Below, in pieces: positions 16,220 to 24,388 of a stretch of DNA of 32,937 bases. Both the position numbers and the translations under genes were made by a program. Positions within the stretch are counted from its first letter, which is position 1; each line of letters begins with the position of its first letter. The notes beneath the pieces were generated by a model. That model saw only the letters and a list, made by a program, of their open reading frames with translations, searched no databases and was not told the DNA's origin. The stretch spans positions 1-32,937 of the forward strand of contig NZ_NHTN01000067.1 of assembly GCF_002167005.1 (NCBI RefSeq), written 5' to 3'. This stretch comes from Indiicoccus explosivorum (GTDB lineage Bacteria > Bacillota > Bacilli > Bacillales_A > Planococcaceae).

Positions 16220-16891
16220 CTATCGTTTATCAATTATTTTCGATGTCCAATCGCCCGCCTGCTGAATCACCTGGACGAGCACAATAAGAATGAGGACAGT
16301 CACAATCATGATCGTATTGTCATAACGGTAATAGCCGAACCGGATCGCCAAGTCTCCGATTCCGCCGCCCCCGACCACACCGGCCATCGCCGAGTAGGCG
16401 ATAAGGCTGATCAGCGTGAGTGTGATCCCTTGGATCAGACTCGGTTTCGCCTCCGGAAGGAGAACGTCTTTGATAATCATCATCGGTGTTGCCCCAACCG
16501 CTGTGGCCGCTTCAATGATGCCTTTATCAATTTCCCGGAATGACGTTTCAACGAGCCGGGCAAAGAACGGGATGGCCGCCACTGATAATGAAACGCTGGC
16601 CGCATAAGGACCGATCGTTGTCCCTACAATCAGGTTGGTCAGCGGAATCAGCGCCACAAGCAAGATGATGAACGGTATCGACCGAATCATATTTGCAATG
16701 AACCCGAGCACTGACTTGGCAAAACGGTTCTCCCAGAACAAGCCCCGTTCTGTCGCAAAAAGCAGAATGCCGAGCGGCAGACCGACCAGGAAAGCGACAC
16801 CGAAAGAAATTGAAATCATGATCAATGTCTCAAAGAAAGCCTGCTGGATGTCCGGCCATAGTTCGACGATCCGTCCCCACTCAACGCCCAT
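16220..16891 (-). CDS. metP: Methionine ABC transporter permease
   Basis: This permease of the MetI family has 223 residues and about five membrane segments (near 20-42, 57-80, 85-106, 150-172, 190-210). The EAA loop that contacts the ATPase is seen as EAATAVGATPMMIIKDVLLPEA. Its start overlaps the 3' end of metN by 11 bp and has SD GGAGGTGAT, indicating coupling. MetP, MetN and MetQ form the complete uptake system. Confidence 0.95.
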   Translation of the reverse strand: MGVEWGRIVELWPDIQQAFFETLIMISISFGVAFLVGLPLGILLFATERGLFWENRFAKSVLGFIANMIRSIPFIILLVALIPLTNLIVGTTIGPYAASVSLSVAAIPFFARLVETSFREIDKGIIEAATAVGATPMMIIKDVLLPEAKPSLIQGITLTLISLIAYSAMAGVVGGGGIGDLAIRFGYYRYDNTIMIVTVLILIVLVQVIQQAGDWTSKIIDKR

Positions 16892-17894
16892 ACTTCATCA
16901 CCTCCACAGTTGCCTGGCGGTTCTCCAGGTAACGGAGCGCATCCGTCACTTCTGCCGGCTGGCCAGCCAGCTCCATTACGAAGATGCCGAGCGGTTTTTC
17001 CTGGATGTATTCGATTGCACCGTGCAGGAAATTCCCTTTCACCCCATAGTGCTGGAGCATATCGGAAATGATCCCTTCTCCTGCCGCATTTCCTCTGAAC
17101 AGCACCCGAATCAGCGTACCGCTGACGGATGCCAGCACTGGTTCCGGAACATCGAATGAAACTACACTGGAAATGAATTCCCGTGTCAGCTCAGTTTCCG
17201 GACTGGCAAACACATCGTACACCGCCCCTTCTTCAATCACCCGGCCGTCCTGCATGACAGCCATCCGGTCGCAGATTTCCTTCACCACGTTCATTTCATG
17301 GGTGATGAGGATAATCGTGATGTTCAGTTTTCGGTTGATGTCTTTCAGCAGCTGCAGGATGGACAGCGTCGTATTGGGATCCAGTGCTGAAGTCGCTTCA
17401 TCACACAGCAGCACTGTCGGGTCATTCGCGAGTGCCCGCGCAATGCCGACCCGCTGCTTCTGTCCGCCGCTCAGCTGGCCTGGAAACACGTTCCGTTTAT
17501 CTGCCAGGCCAACCATTTCAAGAAGTGCATCTACGCGCTCCCTGATTTTCTTCGGCGGTGTACCTGCAGCCCGAAGTGCAAACGCAATGTTGTCATAAAC
17601 CGTTTTTTGGCTGATAAGGTGGAAGTGCTGGAAAATCATCCCGATCTTCAGGCGGGCTTTCCGCAATTGCTCGCCGCTCAGATTGGTGAGGTCGGATCCG
17701 CCGACCCGGACGGCTCCCGAGGTCGGCCGCTCCAAGAGGTTGATGCAGCGGATCAGCGAGCTCTTCCCGGCACCCGAATAACCGACGATGCCGAAAATCT
17801 CACCTTCCTCTACTGTCAGGGATACTTGATCCACACCTGTCACGGTACCGTACTTTGTCGTATAAGTTTTAGTCAGATTTTCTATCTCAATCAT
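16881..17894 (-). CDS. metN: Methionine ABC transporter ATP-binding protein
   Basis: The protein has 337 residues. Walker A is GYSGAGKSS, the signature is LSGGQKQRVGIARAL, Walker B is LLCDEATSALD and the H-loop is LITHEM. The C-terminal part (about 260-337) is the NIL/ACT-like domain that in MetN senses intracellular methionine and shuts transport. The SD GAGGTGG precedes the ATG. It is the first gene after the SAM riboswitch, so expression should fall when S-adenosylmethionine is abundant. Confidence 0.96.
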   Translation of the reverse strand: MIEIENLTKTYTTKYGTVTGVDQVSLTVEEGEIFGIVGYSGAGKSSLIRCINLLERPTSGAVRVGGSDLTNLSGEQLRKARLKIGMIFQHFHLISQKTVYDNIAFALRAAGTPPKKIRERVDALLEMVGLADKRNVFPGQLSGGQKQRVGIARALANDPTVLLCDEATSALDPNTTLSILQLLKDINRKLNITIILITHEMNVVKEICDRMAVMQDGRVIEEGAVYDVFASPETELTREFISSVVSFDVPEPVLASVSGTLIRVLFRGNAAGEGIISDMLQHYGVKGNFLHGAIEYIQEKPLGIFVMELAGQPAEVTDALRYLENRQATVEVMKYGR

Positions 17895-17995
17895 GGTTCC
17901 ACCTCACAAATAAAGCGTCAATGTCCGGTAAGGCCAAGAGACGCGGAATGTCCTTGGAGTTTTTTCTATCGTTACCAAAGTCTTGCTTTTCCAGC

Positions 17996-18038
17996 CCAAA
18001 ATAAAAATGCCCCTTTCTTGAACAACAGAAAGAGACAT
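17996..18038 (-). terminator. Regulated terminator (expression platform) of the SAM riboswitch
   Basis: On the minus strand a 12-bp stem (ATGTCTCTTTCT with AGAAAGGGGCAT, one or two G-U pairs) and an 8-nt loop are followed by a T-rich tail. It sits 20 bp after the aptamer and about 100 bp before the metN start, as in S-box attenuators. Confidence 0.9.
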
Positions 18039-18058
18039 CGAAACGGTTAAGTTCTCGA

Positions 18059-18160
18059 CTTATCTGTCAGCGCATAAAGAACGCTGCAGGATTTGGCACC
18101 TTCCCATTGCTGGGGGTTGCCGGACGTCATAGGGCCAGTCCCTCGGTCTCTCACGATAAG
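18059..18160 (-). promoter_or_regulatory. SAM-I (S-box) riboswitch aptamer
   Basis: The minus strand carries the classical S-box consensus in order: CTTATCGTGAGAG, GAGGGACTGGCCC, ATGACGTCCGGCAACC, AAGGTGCCAAATCC and the closing strand GACAGATAAG. The last pairs with the 5' CTTATC to form P1. Binding of S-adenosylmethionine is expected to favour the downstream terminator and switch off metNPQ. The assignment rests on primary motifs and base pairing, which are unusually complete. Confidence 0.97.
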
Positions 18161-18180
18161 GTCGTATGCAATTGATGATT

Positions 18181-18209
18181 ATCTTACTCACTTTCCCTGG
18201 GAGTGTCAA
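18181..18209 (-). promoter_or_regulatory. Sigma-A promoter of the SAM riboswitch-metNPQ operon
   Basis: On the minus strand a perfect -35 TTGACA (18204-18209) and -10 TAAGAT (18181-18186) are separated by 17 bp. The -35 box directly abuts the mtnU stop codon. The predicted start, near 18174, is about 15 bp before the aptamer. Confidence 0.88.
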
Positions 18210-19001
18210 TCATTTTTTCAATTTTCTTGTGTAAATGCTTTCCCGCCGGTCATCGAACACTGGAATCCGCCCCCGGACCTCATCCACTTCATCGAGCGTG
18301 ATCTCCGCATAGCCGATCTCCTCACCCGTCCCGAGTTCCATCCGGACGTCCCCCCACGGAGCGATGACCATCGAATGACCGCCGAATTCATTCGCCGGAT
18401 CACTGCCGATCCGGTTCACGGCGACAATAAAACACTGATTCTCGATGGCGCGCGCCTGCAGCAGCACCCGCCAGTGGTCGATGCGCGGCGCCGGCCACTC
18501 CGCCGGCACGAAGATCACTTTCGCCCCTTCGAGTGCATGGCGGCGAAGCCATTCAGGGAACCGGATGTCATAGCAGATCACACCGCCCGCCGGGATGCCG
18601 TCCAGTTCGAATAAGTTCGCCGAATCCCCCGACTCGAGGTGCAGGTGCTCATCCATCAGCCCGAACAGATGAGCCTTATCGTATTCCGCGACCGTGTCGC
18701 CGGTTTTATTGACCACATACATCGTATTGGTGAACCCGTGCGCTTTTTTGGATGAAACGGACCCGCCGACGATGTGGACATCGTGTTTTTTGGCGAAATC
18801 GGATAGAAATTTCTCCGCTTGGCCTCCCCGGTCCGCAAGTTTTTCCAAGTCGGTCAGCGCATAACCGGTGTTCCACATTTCAGGCAACACGAGGACATCC
18901 GCCCCGCCCTGCACCGCTTCTTCCATGAACCGCTCCGCGCGCCGGAAATTGGTGTCCGGATCCGCGAACGCGATATCCATTTGTATGCATGCAATTCTCA
19001 T
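18210..19001 (-). CDS. mtnU: Carbon-nitrogen hydrolase, MtnU-like omega-amidase
   Basis: This nitrilase-superfamily enzyme has 263 residues and an intact Glu-Lys-Cys triad: E41 in LPEMW, K109 in YDKAHLF and C143 in ICYDIRFPE. Family members in methionine salvage hydrolyse 2-oxoglutaramate, the product left when MtnE uses glutamine as amino donor. The divergent neighbour is mtnE, which supports that role. The SD CGGAGG precedes the ATG. No terminator is seen after its stop; the metNPQ promoter starts at the next base. Confidence 0.9.
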   Translation of the reverse strand: MRIACIQMDIAFADPDTNFRRAERFMEEAVQGGADVLVLPEMWNTGYALTDLEKLADRGGQAEKFLSDFAKKHDVHIVGGSVSSKKAHGFTNTMYVVNKTGDTVAEYDKAHLFGLMDEHLHLESGDSANLFELDGIPAGGVICYDIRFPEWLRRHALEGAKVIFVPAEWPAPRIDHWRVLLQARAIENQCFIVAVNRIGSDPANEFGGHSMVIAPWGDVRMELGTGEEIGYAEITLDEVDEVRGRIPVFDDRRESIYTRKLKK

Positions 19002-19016
19002 GTTTTATTCCTCCGG

Positions 19017-19045
19017 TAGACAAGGTTACTAAAAATGTATAAGAT
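19017..19045 (+). promoter_or_regulatory. Candidate sigma-A promoter of mtnE
   Basis: TAGACA (19017-19022) and TAAGAT (19040-19045) are separated by 17 bp, 45 bp upstream of the mtnE ATG. It overlaps the divergent mtnU promoter. Confidence 0.55.
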
Positions 19046-19062
19046 TCGGAGTACACATGCAA
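19034..19062 (-). promoter_or_regulatory. Candidate sigma-A promoter of mtnU
   Basis: On the minus strand TTGCAT (19057-19062) and TACATT (19034-19039) are separated by 17 bp, upstream of the mtnU ribosome binding site. Its -10 region overlaps the spacer of the mtnE promoter. Confidence 0.55.
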
Positions 19063-19089
19063 CTATTCTGAAAATGGAGGCTTGCCATC

Positions 19090-20262
19090 ATGGAATTTTC
19101 AAACCGCCTTCAGCGGCTGCCGGAACAGTTTTTCGCACGTCTTGTGCGGAACGTGCAGCAGGCTGTTTCCGAAGGCAGGGATGTCATCAACCTCGGCCAG
19201 GGGAATCCCGATCAGCCGACACCTGCACATATCGTGAAGGCGCTGCAGGAATCAGCGGAAAATCCGGTCACTCATAAATACTCGCCGTTCCGCGGCACGC
19301 GGGAACTGAAGGAAGCAGCGGCGGCGTTTTATAAAAGGGAGTATGCTGTCGATATCGATCCGAAGACGGAGGTCGCGGTCCTGTTCGGCGCCAAGGCAGG
19401 GCTTGTCGAATTGCCGCTTTGTGTCATGGATGAAGGCCAGCTGATGCTGCTGCCGGATCCGGGCTACCCGGATTACTTGTCCGGGACCGCGCTGGCGGGC
19501 GTGCGCTATGAAACGATGCCGCTGACAGAAGACAACGGCTTCCTGCCGGATTACGGAGCAATCCCGGCTGAGTCGCGGGAAGAAGCGAAGCTCCTGTACA
19601 TCAATTACCCGAACAACCCGACAGGCGCGACGGCAGATGCCGCCTTCTTTGACGATACGGTAGCGTTTGCGAAACAGCACGATATCGGCATCGTCCACGA
19701 TTTCGCCTATGGCGCCATCGGGTTTGACGGCGCGAAACCGCCGAGTTTCCTTCAGGCGGAAGGCGCGAAGGAAGTCGGGGTCGAGCTGTATACGCTGTCG
19801 AAAACATACAACATGGCCGGCTGGCGCATCGGCTTCGCGGTCGGCAATCCGCAGATCATCGAAGCGCTCAATCTTATTCAGGACCATTTGTATGTCAGTC
19901 TGTTTCCGGCCGTCCAGCATGCGGCGGCGGAAGCCTTGACCGGCAGTCAGCAGGCAGTCGATGAACTCGTTGCGCTGTATGAGCGCCGGCGGGATACGCT
20001 CATGCGTGAAGCCGCGCGGATCGGCTGGCATTTCGAAGCGCCGCACGGTTCGTTTTTTGCCTGGCTGCCGGTTCCGGAAAGGTTCACGAGTGTCGAGTTC
20101 GCTGATTACCTGCTGAAAGAAGCGGATGTCGCGGTGGCGGCTGGCAGCGGATTCGGCAGTGGCGGCGAAGGGTATGTGCGCGTCGGGCTGCTCGTCGATG
20201 AGGACCGGATTTCGGAGGCGATGCGGCGGATTGAGAAGCTGGGGCTTTTCAAGAAGGGTTGA
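19090..20262 (+). CDS. mtnE: PLP-dependent aminotransferase of methionine salvage
   Basis: This class I/II aminotransferase has 390 residues. The PLP lysine lies in LSKTYNMAGWRIGF. NYPNNPTGA and VHDFAYGAIGFDG hold the cofactor-binding Asn and Asp/Tyr, and GYVRVGLL contains the carboxylate-binding Arg. The sequence closely follows what I recall of B. subtilis MtnE, for example INLGQGNPDQPTPAHIV and VAVLFGAKAGLVELP. MtnE transaminates 2-oxo-4-methylthiobutanoate to methionine. The SD GGAGG lies 9 nt before the ATG. It is divergent from mtnU with an 88-bp shared control region. No S-box lies in front of it. Confidence 0.93.
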   Translation: MEFSNRLQRLPEQFFARLVRNVQQAVSEGRDVINLGQGNPDQPTPAHIVKALQESAENPVTHKYSPFRGTRELKEAAAAFYKREYAVDIDPKTEVAVLFGAKAGLVELPLCVMDEGQLMLLPDPGYPDYLSGTALAGVRYETMPLTEDNGFLPDYGAIPAESREEAKLLYINYPNNPTGATADAAFFDDTVAFAKQHDIGIVHDFAYGAIGFDGAKPPSFLQAEGAKEVGVELYTLSKTYNMAGWRIGFAVGNPQIIEALNLIQDHLYVSLFPAVQHAAAEALTGSQQAVDELVALYERRRDTLMREAARIGWHFEAPHGSFFAWLPVPERFTSVEFADYLLKEADVAVAAGSGFGSGGEGYVRVGLLVDEDRISEAMRRIEKLGLFKKG

Positions 20263-20274
20263 ATTCCGCTGATT

Positions 20275-20379
20275 TGAGAATAAAAGCGTTGTTTTTGAGA
20301 ATAAACGGGGTTTATTCGAGAATAACGGACTCTTTTTCGAGAATAAAACCAGTATTTCCGAGAATAAAATCAGGCAGAC
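20275..20379. repeat. 21-bp tandem repeat array C (5 units)
   Basis: Five consecutive 21-bp units each begin (C/T)GAGAATAA. The remaining part of each unit drifts, mostly as a T-rich half. The array begins 12 bp after the mtnE stop and lies before the bidirectional terminator shared with hutH, so it would be transcribed as mtnE 3' RNA. On the opposite strand it gives a spurious open frame with a seven-residue period (LFS...), which I do not regard as a gene. Confidence 0.92.
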
Positions 20380-20394
20380 ATGCAATAGAAACCA

Positions 20395-20426
20395 CAAAAC
20401 GGGCACCCGCCAAGGTGCCCGTTTTG
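20395..20426. terminator. Bidirectional terminator between mtnE and hutH
   Basis: A perfect 13-bp stem (arm CAAAACGGGCACC) has a 6-nt loop. The stem itself provides TTTT on either strand. It lies between the convergent mtnE and hutH stop codons. Confidence 0.88.
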
Positions 20427-20433
20427 CATGCCG

Positions 20434-21948
20434 TCACTTCACTGCGAATTCACGCCCGCCTGCATGCGCTTCGTCCAGCAGAAATGCCGCGACCCGCTCG
20501 ATATCCGGTCCGAAGACGCGGTCTTCATCAATCCGGCCCGCCACGTTCCGGATCGCCCGATGCCGTTCCCGGATTTTCGGCGACGCCTGATCCGCGCCCC
20601 GGTATTCGAGCGCCTGCGCCGCGCAGAATGCCTCGATGGCGAGCACCCGCCGCGTGTTGTCGGTGATGTCACGAGCATGCCGTGCACCGATCGTCCCCAT
20701 CGATACATGATCCTCCTGGTTCGCCGACGATGGAATCGAATCGACGGAAGCCGGGTGCGCCAATGTTTTATTTTCCGACACGAGACTCGCTGCCGAGTAC
20801 TGCAGGATCATCGCCCCGGACTGCAAACCCGGTTCCGGACTTAAAAACGGCGGCAGTCCTTCATTCAGCGCAGGATTGACGAGCCGCTCGATCCGGCGCT
20901 CGGAAACATTCGCCAGCTCCGCCATGCCGAGCTTCAGGAAATCCATGGCGAACGCGACCGGCTGGCCATGGAAGTTGCCGCCTGAAATGACCGTCTCGCC
21001 GCCATCGAAAATGAGCGGGTTGTCCGTCGCCGCGTTCATTTCGATTTCGAGCTTGTCCTTCACGTAATTCAGCACTTGCCATGTGGCACCGTGGATCTGC
21101 GGGATGCAGCGCAGCGAATATGCATCCTGCACCCGCACTTCCCCTTGGGCCGTCGTCAGCCGGCTGCCTTCCAGCCATCCGAGCATCCGCTCCGCCACGT
21201 CACATTGCTCGCGGAAGCCCCGCGCTTCATGCACAGCGGGGTGGAATACATCCGTAATGCCGCGCAGTGCTTCGAATGACATCGCCGCAATCCATTCGCT
21301 CTGCAAAGCCAGCTTCTCCGATTCCAAATAGGTGACGACTCCCTGCGCCGTCATCGCCTGCGTGCCGTTGATGAGCGCCAGCCCTTCCTTGGCGGCAAGC
21401 GTCAGCGGTTTCAGGCCGTACGATTCCCACAGACCTGAAGCGCTTACAGGTCTGCCGTCGCGCCACACTTCCCCTTCCCCGATCAGTACGAGCGCCAGAT
21501 GCGCGAGCGGTGCGAGATCGCCCGAAGCGCCGAGCGAGCCCTGCTGCGGGATGACCGGATGGATGCCTTCATTCACCATAAATACGAGCCGTTCGGCAAG
21601 GACCGGCCTTACACCGGAAAATCCTTTCAGCATGGCGTTGAGCCGCAGGACGATCATCGCGCGCGATACGGTCTCCGAAAATGGCCGCCCCGTCCCGCAC
21701 GCGTGCGAGCGGATCAGATGGAGCTGCAGATCCGCTGTATCCTTCCCGTCGATTTTCACGTCGCTGAATTTGCCGAAACCGGTATTGATCCCGTACACCG
21801 TCCGGTTCTCCTCCACAATCCGGTCGACCGCCATGCGGCTTTTTTCCACGCGGTCCATGGCCGCCGGGCAGACACCGATCCCTTCTTTGCCGAATAAAAT
21901 CCGGTGCATCTCCGGCAGTGTCAAATCATTCCCCGTCAGTTGGATCAT
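20434..21948 (-). CDS. hutH: Histidine ammonia-lyase
   Basis: This enzyme of 504 residues deaminates L-histidine to trans-urocanate, the first step of histidine degradation. The MIO cofactor-forming triad Ala141-Ser142-Gly143 is present in [21 protein letters not shown] near the N-terminus and DNPLIFDGG are other family stretches. The length is normal. It is the last hut gene in transcription order and, unlike the others, has its own promoter and a terminator hairpin in its leader. The SD AAAGGACGG lies 7 nt before the ATG. Confidence 0.97.
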   Translation of the reverse strand: MIQLTGNDLTLPEMHRILFGKEGIGVCPAAMDRVEKSRMAVDRIVEENRTVYGINTGFGKFSDVKIDGKDTADLQLHLIRSHACGTGRPFSETVSRAMIVLRLNAMLKGFSGVRPVLAERLVFMVNEGIHPVIPQQGSLGASGDLAPLAHLALVLIGEGEVWRDGRPVSASGLWESYGLKPLTLAAKEGLALINGTQAMTAQGVVTYLESEKLALQSEWIAAMSFEALRGITDVFHPAVHEARGFREQCDVAERMLGWLEGSRLTTAQGEVRVQDAYSLRCIPQIHGATWQVLNYVKDKLEIEMNAATDNPLIFDGGETVISGGNFHGQPVAFAMDFLKLGMAELANVSERRIERLVNPALNEGLPPFLSPEPGLQSGAMILQYSAASLVSENKTLAHPASVDSIPSSANQEDHVSMGTIGARHARDITDNTRRVLAIEAFCAAQALEYRGADQASPKIRERHRAIRNVAGRIDEDRVFGPDIERVAAFLLDEAHAGGREFAVK

Positions 21949-21966
21949 CCGTCATCCGTCCTTTCC

Positions 21967-21995
21967 AAAAAAAGCGGCAGCTCACAGGCTGCCGC
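21967..21995 (-). terminator. Intrinsic terminator in the hutH leader (candidate attenuator)
   Basis: A perfect 8-bp stem GCGGCAGC/GCTGCCGC with a 6-nt loop is followed by T7 on the minus strand. It lies between the hutH promoter (22011-22039) and the hutH SD, ending 18 bp before the start codon. As placed, it would stop both read-through from yjiH and transcripts from the hutH promoter itself. Confidence 0.9.
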
Positions 21996-22010
21996 ATCGG
22001 TTGTACTTCA

Positions 22011-22039
22011 ATTATAAATTTTCGGAACAGCCGATTCAA
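22011..22039 (-). promoter_or_regulatory. Sigma-A promoter of hutH
   Basis: On the minus strand TTGAAT (22034-22039) and a perfect TATAAT (22011-22016) are separated by 17 bp. The predicted start near 22004 gives a leader of about 55 nt containing the terminator hairpin. Confidence 0.82.
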
Positions 22040-22071
22040 ATAAAAAATTCCATTTTTTAACAAGATGCAGT

Positions 22072-22092
22072 GTTAGCACGTTAGCATGCTAA
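22072..22092. repeat. GTTAGCA direct repeat with 12-bp palindrome, possible operator
   Basis: GTTAGCAC is followed directly by GTTAGCAT and then GCTAA, so the second copy forms a perfect 12-bp palindrome TTAGCATGCTAA (22081-22092) overlapping the yjiH stop codon. It is centred roughly 45-50 bp upstream of the hutH -35 box. A regulator binding site is possible but unproven. Confidence 0.5.
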
Positions 22093-23420
22093 AGGATCAA
22101 GTACGCGATCGGAATGACAAACAGCAACGTCAGGATGACACGCTGTACCCAGATCACGACGAGCTTCGGCACCGAAATCGGGATTTCCGTCGAGACGATG
22201 CACGGCACCACCGCCGAGAAGAAAATGATCGATGAAATCGACACGACCGCGATGACGAACTTCACGATCAGCACTTCCTCCACGACGAGCAGCGCAGGCA
22301 GGAACATTTCCGCGATGCCGAGCGCGCTCGCTTTCGCTACGAGCATCGGTTCCGGCATCTGAAGCGCCCATGTGAACGGCAGGAACAAGTACCCGAGCCA
22401 GTCAAACACCGGTGTATACTCCGCCAGGACCAGCCCGAGCAGCCCGATCGACAAGATTGTCGGCAAAATCGCCATCGCCATCAGCAGTCCGTCTTTCACG
22501 TTCATGACGACATTGTCTGCGAGCGATGGGGAATGGGAAACCGTCTCCTTCGCTTCCCGCCAGGCCGCCTTCACCCGGCTGCCTTCCACTTTTTTCTCCG
22601 GCTGCGGCTCGGCATCCGGAAAATAATCATCTTTCATTCCGGCGAGCGGCCAAATGCGCACCGATACGGCCGTCACCAGGAAGGTGACGACGAGCGTCAC
22701 CCAAAAATAGGTGTTCCACATCTCCATCAGTCCGAGCGTCGAAGCGACGACGACCATGAACGTCGCGGAGACGGTCGAGAAGCCGGTCGCAATGATCGCC
22801 GCTTCTTTCCCCGAGTACTTCCCTTCCTTGTACACCCGATTCGTGATGAGCAGCCCGAGCGAGTAGCTGCCGACAAATGAAGCGACCGCATCGATCGCCG
22901 ACCTGCCCGGTGTCTTGAACAGCGGCCGCATGATCGGCTGGACGAGCACGCCGATGAACTCGAGCAATCCGTACCCGACGAGCAGCGCCAGGAATACGGC
23001 GCCGATCGGCACGAGGAGCCCGACCGGAATGACGAGCGCATTCAGCAGGAACGGCCCCATATCCGGCACGAACAGCCACGCCGGTCCGATTCCGAAGACG
23101 AGCATGATACCCACGGCGAGACCGATCACTTTGAATGCCGCAAAAATTTTATCGACAGCTGTTTTCTTCCACGTTCCTGAAACGAACGGATAGACTGCGC
23201 CTGCCGCAATGACGGCCAGTGCATAGTACGGAAGCACCGGCGCGGCGTTATTGCGCAGGAATGTGACGATGTGATCCAGCATGATGGAACTCTTATCCCC
23301 GATGGTCACCGGCACAAAGAACATGAACGCCCCGATGAAGCTGTAGACAAAAAACTTCCACATCTTCGCTTTGTCCGCTGTTTCCATGACCGGTTCCCGG
23401 TTTACCCCTTTTGTGACCAT
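22089..23420 (-). CDS. YjiH family membrane protein (nucleoside-recognition/Gate domain), probable transporter
   Basis: This polytopic membrane protein has 443 residues and about ten hydrophobic segments. The nucleoside-recognition (Gate) repeat appears in the first half (TPGRSAIDAVASFVGSYSLG) and again towards the end (ISSIIFFSAVVPCI). It matches the YjiH family, which is often found in histidine-utilisation loci. It sits 20 bp after hutG and before hutH, where B. subtilis carries the histidine permease gene hutM downstream of hutG, so a role in histidine or urocanate transport is a reasonable inference. The SD GGGAGG lies 9 nt before the ATG. Confidence 0.87.
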   Translation of the reverse strand: MVTKGVNREPVMETADKAKMWKFFVYSFIGAFMFFVPVTIGDKSSIMLDHIVTFLRNNAAPVLPYYALAVIAAGAVYPFVSGTWKKTAVDKIFAAFKVIGLAVGIMLVFGIGPAWLFVPDMGPFLLNALVIPVGLLVPIGAVFLALLVGYGLLEFIGVLVQPIMRPLFKTPGRSAIDAVASFVGSYSLGLLITNRVYKEGKYSGKEAAIIATGFSTVSATFMVVVASTLGLMEMWNTYFWVTLVVTFLVTAVSVRIWPLAGMKDDYFPDAEPQPEKKVEGSRVKAAWREAKETVSHSPSLADNVVMNVKDGLLMAMAILPTILSIGLLGLVLAEYTPVFDWLGYLFLPFTWALQMPEPMLVAKASALGIAEMFLPALLVVEEVLIVKFVIAVVSISSIIFFSAVVPCIVSTEIPISVPKLVVIWVQRVILTLLFVIPIAYLIL

Positions 23421-23440
23421 TTCCCGTTCCTCCCTTTATT

Positions 23441-24388
23441 TTATTGTCCCCTCAGTGCAACCCCTGTCATGAACTGCAGCCACGCGTACACCCCTGTCTT
23501 CACCGTGGCTTCCACATGATTGTCCTTCTGCGGATCGAGGCAGACGAAATCGATGTGCCGCACGTCCGGACACTTGCCGATTCCGAGCAGCGCCTCGAAC
23601 AGCTCTTCCGCCTTCATCCCGCCCGGCGTCGATGCCGGAACCCCCGGTGCGGCGCTGATATCGAGCACATCCATGTCGATCGTCGCGTAAATCCGCGTAA
23701 CCCCTTTTTCTTTCAAATAAACGATGGCATCCTGCACCGTCTCGGTGATCCCCCTCTTGCGCGCTTCCCGCATCGTCGTCATCCGGATACCGTGCGCATC
23801 GGCGTACTCGACGAGGGGTTTTGCATTGAAATAGCCGTGAAGGCCGATGTTGGCCACATGTTCACCTTTGACCGCGCCGCCGTCGATCAGCTGGCGGATC
23901 GGCGTGCCGTTCGCCGGTCCGAGTTCGCCCGGGTCGCGCACATCGAGATGGGTATCGAGCTGCAGGATGCCGATCGTTTCATCCGCAAAAGCCGCTTTCA
24001 CGCCGCGCACCGCGCACGCCGTCGTCGAGTGGTCACCGCCGATCATGCACGTGATTTCGCCGCCCGCCGCCACTTCTTCCGCCGCCGACTCAATCCGCCG
24101 GTGCGACTCCGGGATATCGGTCATGTGCATTTCCACGTCACCCGCATCCCGGACCGCAAGCCGGGTCAGGTCGATCCGTTCATCCAGGTTGTAGACGCTG
24201 TACTTTTTCCACATGCGCCGGAACGCTTCGGGATATTCGGAAGCCGCCGACGCAGAGATCGACGACCGCGACAGCGGGGCGCCGAACAGCACGACATCCG
24301 CGTCCCCCTGCGTTTTCACCCACTGGTGCACGTGCGTCACGTCACCTTCCGCCTGCCATGTCCACTGCCGTTTCTTCAGCCAGCTCAT
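23441..24388 (-). CDS. hutG: Formimidoylglutamase
   Basis: This ureohydrolase (arginase-family) enzyme of 315 residues cleaves N-formimidoyl-L-glutamate to glutamate and formamide, the last step of the pathway. The dimanganese ligands are in GGDHS, DTHLDVRD and DMDVLD. The ATG at 24388 overlaps the hutI stop as ATGA (4 bp), which sets the start; the longer frame upstream is inside hutI. No strong SD is seen, so coupling to hutI is likely. Confidence 0.93.
   Translation of the reverse strand: MSWLKKRQWTWQAEGDVTHVHQWVKTQGDADVVLFGAPLSRSSISASAASEYPEAFRRMWKKYSVYNLDERIDLTRLAVRDAGDVEMHMTDIPESHRRIESAAEEVAAGGEITCMIGGDHSTTACAVRGVKAAFADETIGILQLDTHLDVRDPGELGPANGTPIRQLIDGGAVKGEHVANIGLHGYFNAKPLVEYADAHGIRMTTMREARKRGITETVQDAIVYLKEKGVTRIYATIDMDVLDISAAPGVPASTPGGMKAEELFEALLGIGKCPDVRHIDFVCLDPQKDNHVEATVKTGVYAWLQFMTGVALRGQ

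Noticed and set aside
20275-20379. Array C or the other arrays as a CRISPR
   Set aside because: Units are 20-21 bp, directly abutting and without unique spacers, and no cas genes are present.
19252-20406. 384-residue minus-strand open frame opposite mtnE, starting with a seven-residue repeat
   Set aside because: It is antisense to a clear mtnE gene; the repeats are only the translation of array C, and there is no SD or domain.
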